Below, in pieces: positions 17,529-27,116 of a DNA stretch of 37,579 nt. A program made the translations under genes and the position numbers. The number at the start of each line of letters is the position of its first letter. The stretch's first letter is position 1. The stretch is from assembly GCA_012032075.1 (NCBI GenBank), contig JAAURU010000001.1, forward strand, positions 1 through 37,579. The letters are read 5' to 3'. Under the pieces are notes generated by a model that had not been told where the DNA came from, made no database searches, and worked only from the letters and a program-made list of their open reading frames with translations. Source of the stretch: Flavobacterium sp. (GTDB lineage: Bacteria; Bacteroidota; Bacteroidia; Flavobacteriales; Flavobacteriaceae).

Positions 17529-17573
17529 AATAAATGAACCCCAAAATCAAAATAGATTTGGGGTTCATTTATT
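17529..17573 (-). terminator. Terminator of the GH9 gene
   Basis: AATAAATGAACCCCAAA (17529-17545) pairs perfectly with TTTGGGGTTCATTTATT (17557-17573), a 17-bp stem with an 11-base loop. It lies 21 bases past the GH9 stop and could also act in the other direction. Confidence 0.85.
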
Positions 17574-17594
17574 AGTTTACTTAGAATTTAAGTA

Positions 17595-20093
17595 CTATTT
17601 TTTTATAATTTTTTTAGTTCCAACATATTCTTCAGAACTTATTTTCACAAAATATATACCTTTTAAAAGTGATTCGATATTAATTTTAGATTCATTATTT
17701 TCAAGTACTTTATTTGCAACCATTCTTCCTTGCATATCATAAATAACTACATCGATGTTACCATTAAATTCATTGTTTCTTTCAAAATATAATTCATTAT
17801 CTGCTGGGTTAGGATAAACAGATAAATTATTAGAAGGTTTTACATTGTCTGGTGAAGAAAGAACGGCTTGATTTTGATAATATTGTAAAGCATTAGTAGC
17901 ATAAGCCAACGGAGCATTCCAGTTTATAGTTACTTCGTTTGTAGAATAAGAACACCAAGTGTCTGAATATTTTCCAGCTCTAGAGGTTTCAGTGTAAAGG
18001 CAACCATCTGGATTTAAGGCATTTTGAGGCCCACCAACCAACATACCAGGAACAGGTAAAGTAACTCCATCTGCTTCTGAGATTCTATGGTGAGGTAGTA
18101 ATGGTGAACTTTGACCATAACCCGTTACAAAGCTAATCCCAACAGCATTTCTTCCTAATAAATAATCAATTGCTTTATATGCTGCTGTTAAATAGGTAGC
18201 ATCATTAGTGGCTTTGTGGGCACTTAGTAAAACAACTATTTGATTAGCGGCTGTTCCATTACTACCCCAATTATAATCGGTATTGTTCATTGAAGTTTCA
18301 ATAGGATTATTGTTGATGTTGGTTCTCATAGTATTGGCAATAGTAGATAATCTATTCAAAACAGTTGTTGTGTTTAATTGTGCTACATTTGAATTACTCA
18401 AATTATTTGCTATTGATAAAATACCTAAAGTAGCTGTACTTTGCCATCCTGGAACCCATTGATTGGTTAAGGCAGTGTAGTTAATATCATTTTTATATTG
18501 GTTTTCTCCAGTTGTTATGAAAAGTTCTACTGCAGCCCATTGAAATTCATCACTCACATTATTATCTTCATAAGGACCTGTTGAAACTCCAGGCGGATTA
18601 CCTGTATATAAAGCGTTTGGATTGTTTTTTGCCCAAGTATATGCTTCTCTTGCAGCTGCAAGTAGCGTTGCACTATAGCCTGGTTTCTCTGTATTATATG
18701 CTGCAAAAATTCTAGAACCTACAGCCATAACAGCAGCAAAGTTTAAGGAAGCAGAAGTAGATCTTCCAATAACATAACGCTCTAAATTATAATTAGCAGG
18801 CATTACTATTCCTTCGAAATTTAACCCTGATAATTTGTGATACACAGAACCATCACCACCATTAGCTACCCTGTTTTGCATAGTCAACATCCAGTCGATG
18901 TTCCAAATAGCTTCATCTAGAATATCTGGTAAGTTATTAGTTGACTCAGGAATATTCAAATTTTTATTTACAAAATGCGATTTATAGTGTTCAAATGCTG
19001 CTAAAATGGTATAGGTGCTGATACCACTATTTACTACATATTTATTTAAATCTCCAGCATCATACCATCCTTTAGGAGAAGAAATAATAGTATTAGTAGG
19101 TCTGTTTGGAGTTGCTGCTGAGGAATGAACTTTTACAACATTATCTAGGATACCAGTAGCTCTTTGCCAAATACCACCATGAGTTGAAGATATTGCAGTT
19201 GAAGCCCTATTAAAATAATAATATTTTAAAGCAGCATTAGATAAATTTTCAAGTGGATTGTCAGCAATTGTTATCGTTATTTCAGATTGATTTGTTTTTA
19301 CAGTGTAAGTACCATTTGTATTTATACTTGTTAAGTTTATTTTTGCAACATGTTGATTTGCATCTGCCCAATTTGTACTTGCTGAAGATATTCCAGATAA
19401 AACTTCAACATTACTACTATTTAAAACCTGAAAATTTTGTGGTCCAAAAGAAGATTTTGAGATTAAATTAACTGCTTTTTCTCTGTTTTTAAAATAACCT
19501 ACTTGATTCGCTCGAAGAAAAATAGGGTTTGTAATTGCTTCTAAAGGTGCACCAAAGGAAATCCAATCGATATCAATTGTTCCATTATAACCTCCAGTTG
19601 TAGCATTAATAAATAGAATTAAATTTTTAATAGAGGAACTGTTAACATTACAAGGTGCAGTAGTACTTGTACAAGGACTACCACCATAACCTCCATCTTG
19701 AAATTTACCTGTATAATCTATTTCAAAAATCTGATATGTTGTTGTCAAACTTATTGATGAAGGATTTAGATTTGTAAGATAATTAGTATTGTCTTGTAGG
19801 TCAATACGTAAACTAGGTGAATTTGTTCCTTTGGCTTTGATATAAAATTTATTATTACCAGAAACATTAATGTTGGTTAAAGTTCCATTATTATGCATTC
19901 CATAACTAAGTGCGGCAAAAGTTCCAGCAGTACCATTACCAACTATTCTAAGATTATTACTAACTAAACTAGTAGTGTAAGAAGGTGGAAAAGTTGTATT
20001 GTTAACACCTTGATCAAAATTATCACTATAGATAACCTGAGAATGTATCGAATTAAAAAAAACAATCGATAAAAAAAGTAGGATCTTTTTCAT
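17595..20093 (-). CDS. Secreted glycoside hydrolase family 9 endoglucanase with T9SS signal
   Basis: Hydrolyses beta-1,4-glucans (cellulose or related) with inversion. 832 residues. Signal peptide MKKILLFLSIVFFNSIHSQ. Residues about 20-185 are a beta-sandwich, carbohydrate-binding-like region. Residues about 190-275 are the cellulase Ig-like domain (FLRANQVGYFKNREKAVNL). The GH9 barrel (about 280-745) carries GWYDAGD with D345 and D348 (water-activating pair), HHRISEADG, and S-T-N-E-V-T-I-N-W with E720 as proton donor. The last about 70 residues (LSVYPNPADNELYF...IYDMQGRMV...KGIYFVKI) are a type A T9SS sorting domain, so the enzyme is exported to the surface or medium. It stands alone between terminators. 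Confidence 0.95.
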   Translation of the reverse strand: MKKILLFLSIVFFNSIHSQVIYSDNFDQGVNNTTFPPSYTTSLVSNNLRIVGNGTAGTFAALSYGMHNNGTLTNINVSGNNKFYIKAKGTNSPSLRIDLQDNTNYLTNLNPSSISLTTTYQIFEIDYTGKFQDGGYGGSPCTSTTAPCNVNSSSIKNLILFINATTGGYNGTIDIDWISFGAPLEAITNPIFLRANQVGYFKNREKAVNLISKSSFGPQNFQVLNSSNVEVLSGISSASTNWADANQHVAKINLTSINTNGTYTVKTNQSEITITIADNPLENLSNAALKYYYFNRASTAISSTHGGIWQRATGILDNVVKVHSSAATPNRPTNTIISSPKGWYDAGDLNKYVVNSGISTYTILAAFEHYKSHFVNKNLNIPESTNNLPDILDEAIWNIDWMLTMQNRVANGGDGSVYHKLSGLNFEGIVMPANYNLERYVIGRSTSASLNFAAVMAVGSRIFAAYNTEKPGYSATLLAAAREAYTWAKNNPNALYTGNPPGVSTGPYEDNNVSDEFQWAAVELFITTGENQYKNDINYTALTNQWVPGWQSTATLGILSIANNLSNSNVAQLNTTTVLNRLSTIANTMRTNINNNPIETSMNNTDYNWGSNGTAANQIVVLLSAHKATNDATYLTAAYKAIDYLLGRNAVGISFVTGYGQSSPLLPHHRISEADGVTLPVPGMLVGGPQNALNPDGCLYTETSRAGKYSDTWCSYSTNEVTINWNAPLAYATNALQYYQNQAVLSSPDNVKPSNNLSVYPNPADNELYFERNNEFNGNIDVVIYDMQGRMVANKVLENNESKINIESLLKGIYFVKISSEEYVGTKKIIKK

Positions 20094-20253
20094 TTTAATT
20101 TGAGGTTAAAGATGGTTAATATTATAAATATTTCATATTACTATTGTGAACAAATACAAAATTATGACTTATAATAATAGAAAAATAGTTCTTATGGCTC
20201 ATAGTATGAAATAAATGTTGCAGAATCGACCTTAAATCAAACACTAATATAAA

Positions 20254-20284
20254 AATGGCTAGTGAAAAATATAAACTAGCCATT
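20254..20284 (-). terminator. Terminator of the large propeller-protein gene
   Basis: AATGGCTAGT (20254-20263) pairs with ACTAGCCATT (20275-20284) around an 11-base A-rich loop; the minus-strand 3' arm runs into TTTTTA. The remaining bases between 20094 and 20315 show no gene. Confidence 0.8.
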
Positions 20285-20315
20285 GTAAAACATTTATTAA
20301 TCTTAAATTCTATAA

Positions 20316-23300
20316 TTAAAAAATAATTTTCTTAGTTAATTCTTGTCCGTTTTCCAAATTCACTTTAACTAATAATACTTGATTCTTAGCTTGAATATTT
20401 TCAATTGTAAATGTTTTTGTATTAATAGTTTTGTTTTCGTATAACTTTCTTCCTAGTAAATCATGTATAGTAACATTTGTAATTTCATTTGAAGCATTTA
20501 TTTGAATTCCTTTATCATTTGGATATACAACAATACCACTTTCACTTGTAAATATTGAATTATTTAAAGCAATATCTCTATAAACTAATTCTATTCTATT
20601 ATCAAAAACACCTTCATCTGAAGTAAATAAGTAAGGAGATTGTTTCACATTATGAATAGTATTGGTTAAATTATCTTTTATAAAAATATCTTGAGTTGTA
20701 AATAAACCATCGGTAGTCTCTAGTGATATAGAATAATTTCCTTGTTCTAAAATTTTTAAACCAAGAGTAACATTATCTTCATCATTAAATGGCAACGCTC
20801 TTCCTTGAATTACATAAGCCTCGTCATTGATTAAATTATATAACATGGATTTAGATAAATCTAGAGGTTTTCCATCTATACCAAAATCAGCGTTATTAGT
20901 TGCTCCTTCTATATAACCAACTAATATTTGATTATATGGTACACTTTCATGATTTAAATTTAACCAAATTCTATGTTTTTCGGAATTTGAAGTTCTATAA
21001 AATTGTGTGCTTGATGAAGCATTTAAGCGTTGTAAATTATTAAATGTAGCAGTTGTAGCTAAATCGGTTTTAATATAGAAACCTTGACCTGTTTGAATGA
21101 TTCCATTAGGAATTTTACCACTTGCAAAAGCGGCAACACCACCTGTTCCAGCTGTGTAAGCTGCAAAATTATTTTGAGGATAAGTTCCACCACTTGCTGG
21201 AGTTGTATTTGTCCAAAAATATAACGTTTCAATAGTAGTATTATCTGCTAAGAAAGTAGTAGCATCAATAGGAGAAGAATATGGATTTCCTAATAAGTTA
21301 TAACCTAATCCAATACTTTGATCTATTTTACCGTTTATTGGAGTTCCGGTAAATTGACCGTTAAAGACAGTTGGGCCAGTATAAGTATTGTCTGCACGAA
21401 TCATATACCCTTTACCTGCTTCAAAATTTGTAGTAGCATCTACAGACTGATAGGCTGTTGGAGTTGAGGTGCCAGAATATAAATATTCATAAAAACGAAT
21501 TGGAATTGTATTTGGAGAAAAAGCTTGTAATTGTTGTCCTTCAACAGGAGATGACCATGCAGTATAATCTAAGCGATTCATTGCAGTTGCATTTCTTTTT
21601 ACAATTATATTTCCTGTGTTACTTGCTGCGTCGTTTAATTGACGTAAAGCGCTGTTATTTTCAATAATTAAGGATGAACCTGTTGCAATATTTATATTTC
21701 CTCCAACTATGAATGTGTCCCCACTATTAAATGTTACCTGAGCATTGTTTGTGATTTCTACAGTACAAGCATCTAAATTTCCAGAAGAGGTATAGTTTCC
21801 AGTAAAAATTACGTTTTTAGTAGCTGAAGCAATTCCATTTGACCAAACTGAACCATTCCAAGTTGTAGTAGTGGAACATTTTGGTGTGAATTTTATATCG
21901 TCAATAGCAATATCAGAGGTAAAGTTATTACCAGTAATTCCTCTTATTCTAAGTTTTATAGTTTGACCTAAATAAGAGTAAAGACTTGTAGTTGAAACAA
22001 ACCATTGGTTTCCTTTGTCACCACTTAAAGCAGGTGTGATATCTTCAATCCATTCACCATTTGTATATAAGTCTATATGTAAACGACCCATATCTGTTCC
22101 AAACATGTGATATGCAAACACAAAATCATATTCTTTATCTAATTGAATACATTGGCTTTCTAGGATTGCTACTTGATTAAAACAAGAAGAAGCTTCTAAA
22201 TATAAGTAATTTCCACTTCCTGTTCCAGGATTGAAGTCAACTGATGGCCCTGTTCCAGTTGAAGGTGTACCTCCTTCATCTACTCTCCAGTCAATATTAT
22301 CATCAGTTCTATTTACTAGATTAGTCCATAAACCCCCTAAACTACACATAGTACTTCCGCAGTCTGAGGTAGTTCCGCATAAAGTATTTGATTCAAAATT
22401 ATCATTAAAAGCAGTTGCAATACTACCAGCTTGTACATCAATATATGAAGGATTTGTTTTAATATCATTACCGTTTGCATTTGTAGCTGTTAATGCTATG
22501 GTATAACTTCCAGGATTTGTAAATTGAACTACTGGATTTTGAGAAGACGATGAGGTACCATTTACATATACAAATGTAGCAGGAGTTATAGACCAAGACC
22601 AAGAAGTTGGAGAATAATCTGAATTATCTGTAAAAACAACATCTGTTCCTACACAAGCATTTAATACATTAGCTTTAAAACAAGCTTTAGGTGCTATATT
22701 TCCAGGATCTTTTAAATTACTTATCCATGTTCCTTGTCCATAAGTAGCTGCATATAATTTACTTTCACAATCCGCACTATTTGAATAAATTTCTAATTCT
22801 GTAATTTCTAAATAGGCTAATCCTGTTGAATAAGCAACCCAGTCACTTAAATTATTATCTTTATAATAAACTCCAACATCCATTCCTACATACATGGCAT
22901 TTACAGGGCTATCTTTGTCAATAACTATAGTATTTAAAGAAATATTAGGTAATGATCCAGAAATGTTTGTCCAGGTGTTCCCTGAATTTGTTGACTCATA
23001 GATGTCATTTCCTAATGCAATAAAAAGATGTGTCGGGTCAGTAGGGTCAATTTCAATATCTTTAGGAGTTGAAGCAACGGGTAGATTTGCACTTAAATCT
23101 GTCCATGAAGGAGTGGCATTTAATGCATTTGAAGTTCTGTAAAATCTGTCAGTTGAGGAACTTCTTGAAACATACATTATATTACTATTAGATGAAGCGA
23201 TTGCTATATCTGCTATATTTGAAGTGCCACCAAAATTTGAAATTTGTGTCCAAGTTGTTCCTGTTTTCACAGCAATATTTCTCCATATATTATCATATCC

Positions 23301-24998
23301 TGCAAACATGGTGTTTGAGTTGTTTGGATCTAATTTATAAGGAGTAACCCAAGCACCTGTTTCAGAAATTGAACCAGTAATTGCTGAAAAAGTATTCCCT
23401 CCATTTGTAGATCTACGAATGTCTCCATAATATAGAGCACCATACATGTAATTCGCATCAGTAGGGTCAATGATACATTCCATACCATCTCCACCTATTT
23501 CAGTTGAAAACACTGACCCTCTACTTACAGATGTTCCGTTATCTTGATGTCCATGAATTAATAAATTAGGGACTGTTTGTGAAACACCAATTTTATATAA
23601 TTGAGCGATTGCTAAACCACTACTTAAATCATCCCAATTCGTTCCATTATCAGTAGTGATATAAATTCCTCCGTCGTTTCCACTATACAAAGAATTGTTA
23701 TGAGGAGAGAATTCTAGTACATGTTGATCTGCATGTACACCATCAATTAATCCACTTGGTCCAACCCAATAAGAAGCGCAGTTCATGGTTGCTCCACCAT
23801 CTGTAGATTTCCAAATGTTTATTCCACCTGCATAGATTGTATTAGCATTTGTAGGGTCTGCTGCAAGAACTAAATCATAAATAGCTTGACTTCTAGTATC
23901 GTTGCCATTTGTAGCATATCCTAAAATATTAGGTGTAGTTGTTCTAGTGCTAAAGTTGCTTCCACTATTTGTTGAACGACTAATTTCGATCAATCCACTT
24001 CCACCACCAGCTAGTAAATAAACCCAATTTGGTTCATCAGGAGAAACCGCTAATGCAATTCGTTGTGCTCCAGTAGGAACACCGCTTGTTACTTGAGAAA
24101 AACTAGCTCCAGCATTAGTAGAAACATCAAATGTAGTTCCAGAGGCATATATTGTGTTAAAATCTCCAGGTTTATAAGCAATATCTTTCATTGCTGAACT
24201 GGTAGTTGTAAAAGTCCAGTTTGCTCCTCCATCAGTACTTTTATATATTCTGCTACCACTTGTTGAAGCAACTAAATCATTTGGATTTGATGGATTCATT
24301 AGAATTTCATAAACTGTTCTATTTCCCATGCCATTATTTTGCTGAGTCCAACTAAGTCCTCCATTTGTGCTTCTCCAAACACCATAACCTGGAGAATCTC
24401 CAGAGTCTCTGTCTCCAGTTCCTATATAAATAATATCTGGATTAGAAGGATTAATTACAATACTTGAAACACCAAGTCTAATTAAGCCAATTGAAAATTC
24501 TGACCATGTAGCTCCACCATCAGTTGTTTTCCAAATTCCACCAGCAGGAGATCCAACGAATATAATATCTGGATTAGTAGGATGAAACGTTATACAGGTT
24601 AATCTTCCATTACCGTTTAATTGAGTTGTTCCGTTATTAGGTAATGCAATTGGTCCAATAGGTTGCCAGTTTCCAGAACCAGCCGCATATCGATTATTTC
24701 TATTTTGTTCAACCTTTCTGTATTTTAAGATTTCTTCTAGAACGTGACCTTCTTTAGGAAAATCGCCATTTATATCTACACGATTTTGCCAGTAATACTC
24801 CCATCTTCTAAATTGTTTTATTCCATAACCTTTAGGGATTATTTTAGAATCGTAGGCATTTTTTTTTAGGTATGATTCAAAACTCTCTTGGATTTCATTG
24901 AAATTAGCATTTCTATCATGCATTAATGATTGCCAGTTATTTTGAGAATAAATTAAACTATAAAATAGAATAGTTATTATTATATAATACTTTTTCAT
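20316..24998 (-). CDS. Large secreted Asp-box propeller protein with PKD, MAM-like and T9SS domains
   Basis: 1560 residues in one intact frame. Signal peptide MKKYYIIITILFYSLIYSQ. Residues about 110-770 hold at least nine Asp-box (S-T-D-G-G-x-x-W) repeats, for example KTTDGGATW, RSTNGGLSW, KSTDGGANW and ESTNSGNTW, as in sortilin/VPS10 and GH74-type propellers. A PKD domain follows (about 773-856, with PTSWSWSITP and PGSYTIALTATNANG). Next is a MAM-like beta-sandwich (about 865-1036, with four to six Cys, IDDIKF end). A beta-strand-rich region runs about 1040-1480, and a T9SS type A sorting domain ends the protein (VYPNDKGIQINASNEITNVT...). No catalytic residues could be identified. Adhesion, polysaccharide binding or hydrolysis are all possible. 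The neighbouring GH9 suggests a role in polymer use. Confidence 0.85.
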   Translation of the reverse strand: MKKYYIIITILFYSLIYSQNNWQSLMHDRNANFNEIQESFESYLKKNAYDSKIIPKGYGIKQFRRWEYYWQNRVDINGDFPKEGHVLEEILKYRKVEQNRNNRYAAGSGNWQPIGPIALPNNGTTQLNGNGRLTCITFHPTNPDIIFVGSPAGGIWKTTDGGATWSEFSIGLIRLGVSSIVINPSNPDIIYIGTGDRDSGDSPGYGVWRSTNGGLSWTQQNNGMGNRTVYEILMNPSNPNDLVASTSGSRIYKSTDGGANWTFTTTSSAMKDIAYKPGDFNTIYASGTTFDVSTNAGASFSQVTSGVPTGAQRIALAVSPDEPNWVYLLAGGGSGLIEISRSTNSGSNFSTRTTTPNILGYATNGNDTRSQAIYDLVLAADPTNANTIYAGGINIWKSTDGGATMNCASYWVGPSGLIDGVHADQHVLEFSPHNNSLYSGNDGGIYITTDNGTNWDDLSSGLAIAQLYKIGVSQTVPNLLIHGHQDNGTSVSRGSVFSTEIGGDGMECIIDPTDANYMYGALYYGDIRRSTNGGNTFSAITGSISETGAWVTPYKLDPNNSNTMFAGYDNIWRNIAVKTGTTWTQISNFGGTSNIADIAIASSNSNIMYVSRSSSTDRFYRTSNALNATPSWTDLSANLPVASTPKDIEIDPTDPTHLFIALGNDIYESTNSGNTWTNISGSLPNISLNTIVIDKDSPVNAMYVGMDVGVYYKDNNLSDWVAYSTGLAYLEITELEIYSNSADCESKLYAATYGQGTWISNLKDPGNIAPKACFKANVLNACVGTDVVFTDNSDYSPTSWSWSITPATFVYVNGTSSSSQNPVVQFTNPGSYTIALTATNANGNDIKTNPSYIDVQAGSIATAFNDNFESNTLCGTTSDCGSTMCSLGGLWTNLVNRTDDNIDWRVDEGGTPSTGTGPSVDFNPGTGSGNYLYLEASSCFNQVAILESQCIQLDKEYDFVFAYHMFGTDMGRLHIDLYTNGEWIEDITPALSGDKGNQWFVSTTSLYSYLGQTIKLRIRGITGNNFTSDIAIDDIKFTPKCSTTTTWNGSVWSNGIASATKNVIFTGNYTSSGNLDACTVEITNNAQVTFNSGDTFIVGGNINIATGSSLIIENNSALRQLNDAASNTGNIIVKRNATAMNRLDYTAWSSPVEGQQLQAFSPNTIPIRFYEYLYSGTSTPTAYQSVDATTNFEAGKGYMIRADNTYTGPTVFNGQFTGTPINGKIDQSIGLGYNLLGNPYSSPIDATTFLADNTTIETLYFWTNTTPASGGTYPQNNFAAYTAGTGGVAAFASGKIPNGIIQTGQGFYIKTDLATTATFNNLQRLNASSSTQFYRTSNSEKHRIWLNLNHESVPYNQILVGYIEGATNNADFGIDGKPLDLSKSMLYNLINDEAYVIQGRALPFNDEDNVTLGLKILEQGNYSISLETTDGLFTTQDIFIKDNLTNTIHNVKQSPYLFTSDEGVFDNRIELVYRDIALNNSIFTSESGIVVYPNDKGIQINASNEITNVTIHDLLGRKLYENKTINTKTFTIENIQAKNQVLLVKVNLENGQELTKKIIF

Positions 24999-25042
24999 AA
25001 CTCATTGAGATGGATTAATTTACAAATATTGTTAAAAAAAAG

Positions 25043-25065
25043 AAGTCCTGCAAATTGCAGGACTT
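25043..25065 (-). terminator. Terminator of atpDC
   Basis: AAGTCCTGC (25043-25051) pairs with GCAGGACTT (25057-25065). On the minus strand it is followed by CT-rich bases and eight T. It lies 22 bases beyond the atpC stop. Confidence 0.85.
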
Positions 25066-25086
25066 ATACATTTAAATTTTAACACT

Positions 25087-25367
25087 TTAATCTGCTAAAA
25101 CAATAATTTTATTGTCTTTCATTTCGATTGTACCAGAATTAATAGGTAACCAAAATGTTTGCTCATTTACTTTATTAAATTTAGAAACAAATTCTTTTTC
25201 AATTTTAATATTCTGAGCATTTATTTTTACGTTTCCTTTTACTAATAAAGACACAATAGGAGCGTGATTATTTAGCATTTGAAACTCACCATTACTCCTG
25301 GAACTGCTACTGATGTAACATCTCCTTTAAATAATGTTGCTTCTGGTGATACTATTTCTAAAATCAT
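25087..25367 (-). CDS. atpC: ATP synthase F1 epsilon subunit (frameshifted)
   Basis: Part of the central stalk of F1Fo ATP synthase, coupling gamma rotation to catalysis. The corrected product has 93 residues, the short form common in Bacteroidota, which lacks the C-terminal helical hairpin. The start is ATG 25367, giving MILEIVSPEATLFKGDVTSVAVPG. The frame is lost at the TT of 25292-25293; one more base gives VPGVNGEFQMLNNHAPIVSLL, the canonical epsilon motif. The rest (NSGTIEMKDNKIIVLAD) is normal. The gene follows atpD after an 85-base spacer filled with heptamer repeats. Sequence error is the likely explanation for the break. Confidence 0.93.
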
Positions 25368-25379
25368 TTTTTTTAAGTT

Positions 25380-25450
25380 AGAAGATGGAAGATGGAAGAT
25401 GGAAGAGAAGAATAAACTTCTAACTTCTGACTTATGACTTCCAACTTTGT
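25380..25450. repeat. Two heptamer repeat arrays in the atpD-atpC spacer
   Basis: Three exact copies of AGATGGA occupy 25383-25403, flanked by partial copies. Then five imperfect 7-base units beginning ACTT (ACTTCTA, ACTTCTG, ACTTATG, ACTTCCA, ACTTTGT) run from 25416 to 25450, ending just before the atpD stop at 25453. Both arrays have the same 7-base period. They would be transcribed in the atpD-atpC mRNA. Confidence 0.8.
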
Positions 25451-25452
25451 TA

Positions 25453-26964
25453 TTATGCTTCTGCTAACATTTTTTCTCCAGCCTCGATAGCGTCTTCAAT
25501 TGAACCTTTAAGGTTGAATGCTGCTTCTGGTAAGTGATCTAATTCACCATCCATAATCATATTAAATCCTTTAATAGTTTCTTTGATATCTACTAATACT
25601 CCAGGAATACCAGTAAACTGTTCTGCTACGTGGAAAGGTTGCGATAAGAAACGTTGAACACGACGTGCTCTTGACACAACTAATTTATCTTCTTCTGATA
25701 GTTCTTCCATACCAAGAATTGCAATAATATCTTGTAATTCTTTATAACGTTGTAAAATTTCTTTTACTCTTTGAGCACAATTATAATGCTCGTTACCTAA
25801 GATAAGTGGAGTTAAAATCCTTGAAGTAGAATCTAATGGGTCTACTGCTGGATAAATACCTAATTCAGCAATTTTACGAGATAATACTGTTGTTGCATCT
25901 AAGTGAGCAAATGTTGTTGCAGGTGCTGGGTCTGTTAAGTCATCCGCAGGTACATATACTGCTTGTACAGATGTAATAGATCCTGTTTTTGTAGAGGTAA
26001 TACGCTCTTGCATTGCACCCATTTCAGTTGCTAATGTAGGTTGGTAACCTACTGCAGAAGGCATACGACCTAATAAAGCCGATACTTCAGAACCCGCTTG
26101 AGTAAAACGGAAGATGTTATCTACGAAGAAAAGTACATCTTTTCCTTGACCATCTCCAGCTCCATCACGGAAATATTCAGCGATAGTTAATCCAGATAAT
26201 GCCACACGAGCACGAGCTCCTGGTGGTTCATTCATTTGTCCAAATACGAAAGTTGCTTTAGAGTCTTTCATGATGTTTTTATCTACTTTTGATAAATCCC
26301 ATCCACCTTCTTCCATAGAATGCATGAAATCATCACCATATTTGATAATTCCAGATTCTAACATCTCTCTTAAAAGGTCATTTCCTTCACGTGTTCTTTC
26401 ACCAACTCCTGCGAATACTGAAAGTCCACCGTGACCTTTCGCAATATTATTAATCAATTCCTGAATTAATACTGTTTTACCTACTCCAGCACCTCCAAAA
26501 AGACCAATTTTACCTCCTTTTGCATAAGGTTCGATTAGGTCAATTACTTTGATACCTGTAAATAAAACTTCTGTAGAAGTTGATAAATCTTCAAATTTTG
26601 GTGCAGGTCTATGTATTGGTAAACCATTTGATCCTTCTTTAGGTAAATCACCTAAACCGTCAATTGCATCACCAATTACATTAAATAAACGACCAAACAC
26701 TTCAGAACCAATTGGCATCTGAATTGGTGTACCTAAAGAAACAACTTCTTGTCCTCTAGCTAAACCGTCTGTAGAATCCATAGAGATTGTACGAACAGTA
26801 TCTTCACCAATGTGAGATTGTACTTCTAATACTAATTTTGTTCCGTCTGCTTTTGTGATTTCTAATGAATCATAAATTTTAGGAAGCTCAGCGTTTTCAG
26901 TGTTAAACACCACATCCACTACTGGTCCGATAATTTTTGCAACTTTTCCTGTAACTTTAGACAT
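25453..26964 (-). CDS. atpD: ATP synthase F1 beta subunit
   Basis: Catalytic subunit of F1Fo ATP synthase on the cytoplasmic side of the inner membrane. 503 residues, the usual length. N-terminal barrel GKVAKIIGPVVDVVF; Walker A GGAGVGKT (about 155-162); GERTREGNDLL; Walker B region VLFFVDNIFRF; SALLGRMPSAVGYQPTL; DPAPATTFAHLDATTVLSR. The operon is atpD-atpC only. The remaining atp genes are not in the window, in keeping with the split arrangement of flavobacteria. A consensus promoter precedes it (27025-27056). Confidence 0.99.
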   Translation of the reverse strand: MSKVTGKVAKIIGPVVDVVFNTENAELPKIYDSLEITKADGTKLVLEVQSHIGEDTVRTISMDSTDGLARGQEVVSLGTPIQMPIGSEVFGRLFNVIGDAIDGLGDLPKEGSNGLPIHRPAPKFEDLSTSTEVLFTGIKVIDLIEPYAKGGKIGLFGGAGVGKTVLIQELINNIAKGHGGLSVFAGVGERTREGNDLLREMLESGIIKYGDDFMHSMEEGGWDLSKVDKNIMKDSKATFVFGQMNEPPGARARVALSGLTIAEYFRDGAGDGQGKDVLFFVDNIFRFTQAGSEVSALLGRMPSAVGYQPTLATEMGAMQERITSTKTGSITSVQAVYVPADDLTDPAPATTFAHLDATTVLSRKIAELGIYPAVDPLDSTSRILTPLILGNEHYNCAQRVKEILQRYKELQDIIAILGMEELSEEDKLVVSRARRVQRFLSQPFHVAEQFTGIPGVLVDIKETIKGFNMIMDGELDHLPEAAFNLKGSIEDAIEAGEKMLAEA

Positions 26965-27024
26965 TGCTTATGTATTTATTAAATAGCTATTTAGTATTGA
27001 AAAACACTTCTATTTTTCAGAGTG

Positions 27025-27056
27025 CAAAGATAGTTTTTTTGTAAACAATTTTGCAA
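27025..27056 (-). promoter_or_regulatory. atpD promoter
   Basis: The minus strand reads TTG (27056-27054), 21 bases, then TATCTTTG (27032-27025), an exact flavobacterial match. The -7 box ends 60 bases before the atpD ATG, leaving a leader of about 50 bases. Confidence 0.75.
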
Positions 27057-27083
27057 TTTATTTTTTGAATTTTTTGTAATAAA

Positions 27084-27109
27084 AAAGCGAAAAGTTTGCT
27101 TTTCGCTTT
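27084..27109 (-). terminator. glmS terminator
   Basis: AAAGCGAAAAG (27084-27094) pairs with CTTTTCGCTTT (27099-27109) around a TTTG loop. On the minus strand it ends in a run of six T. It begins 7 bases beyond the glmS stop. Confidence 0.88.
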
Positions 27110-27116
27110 AAATATG

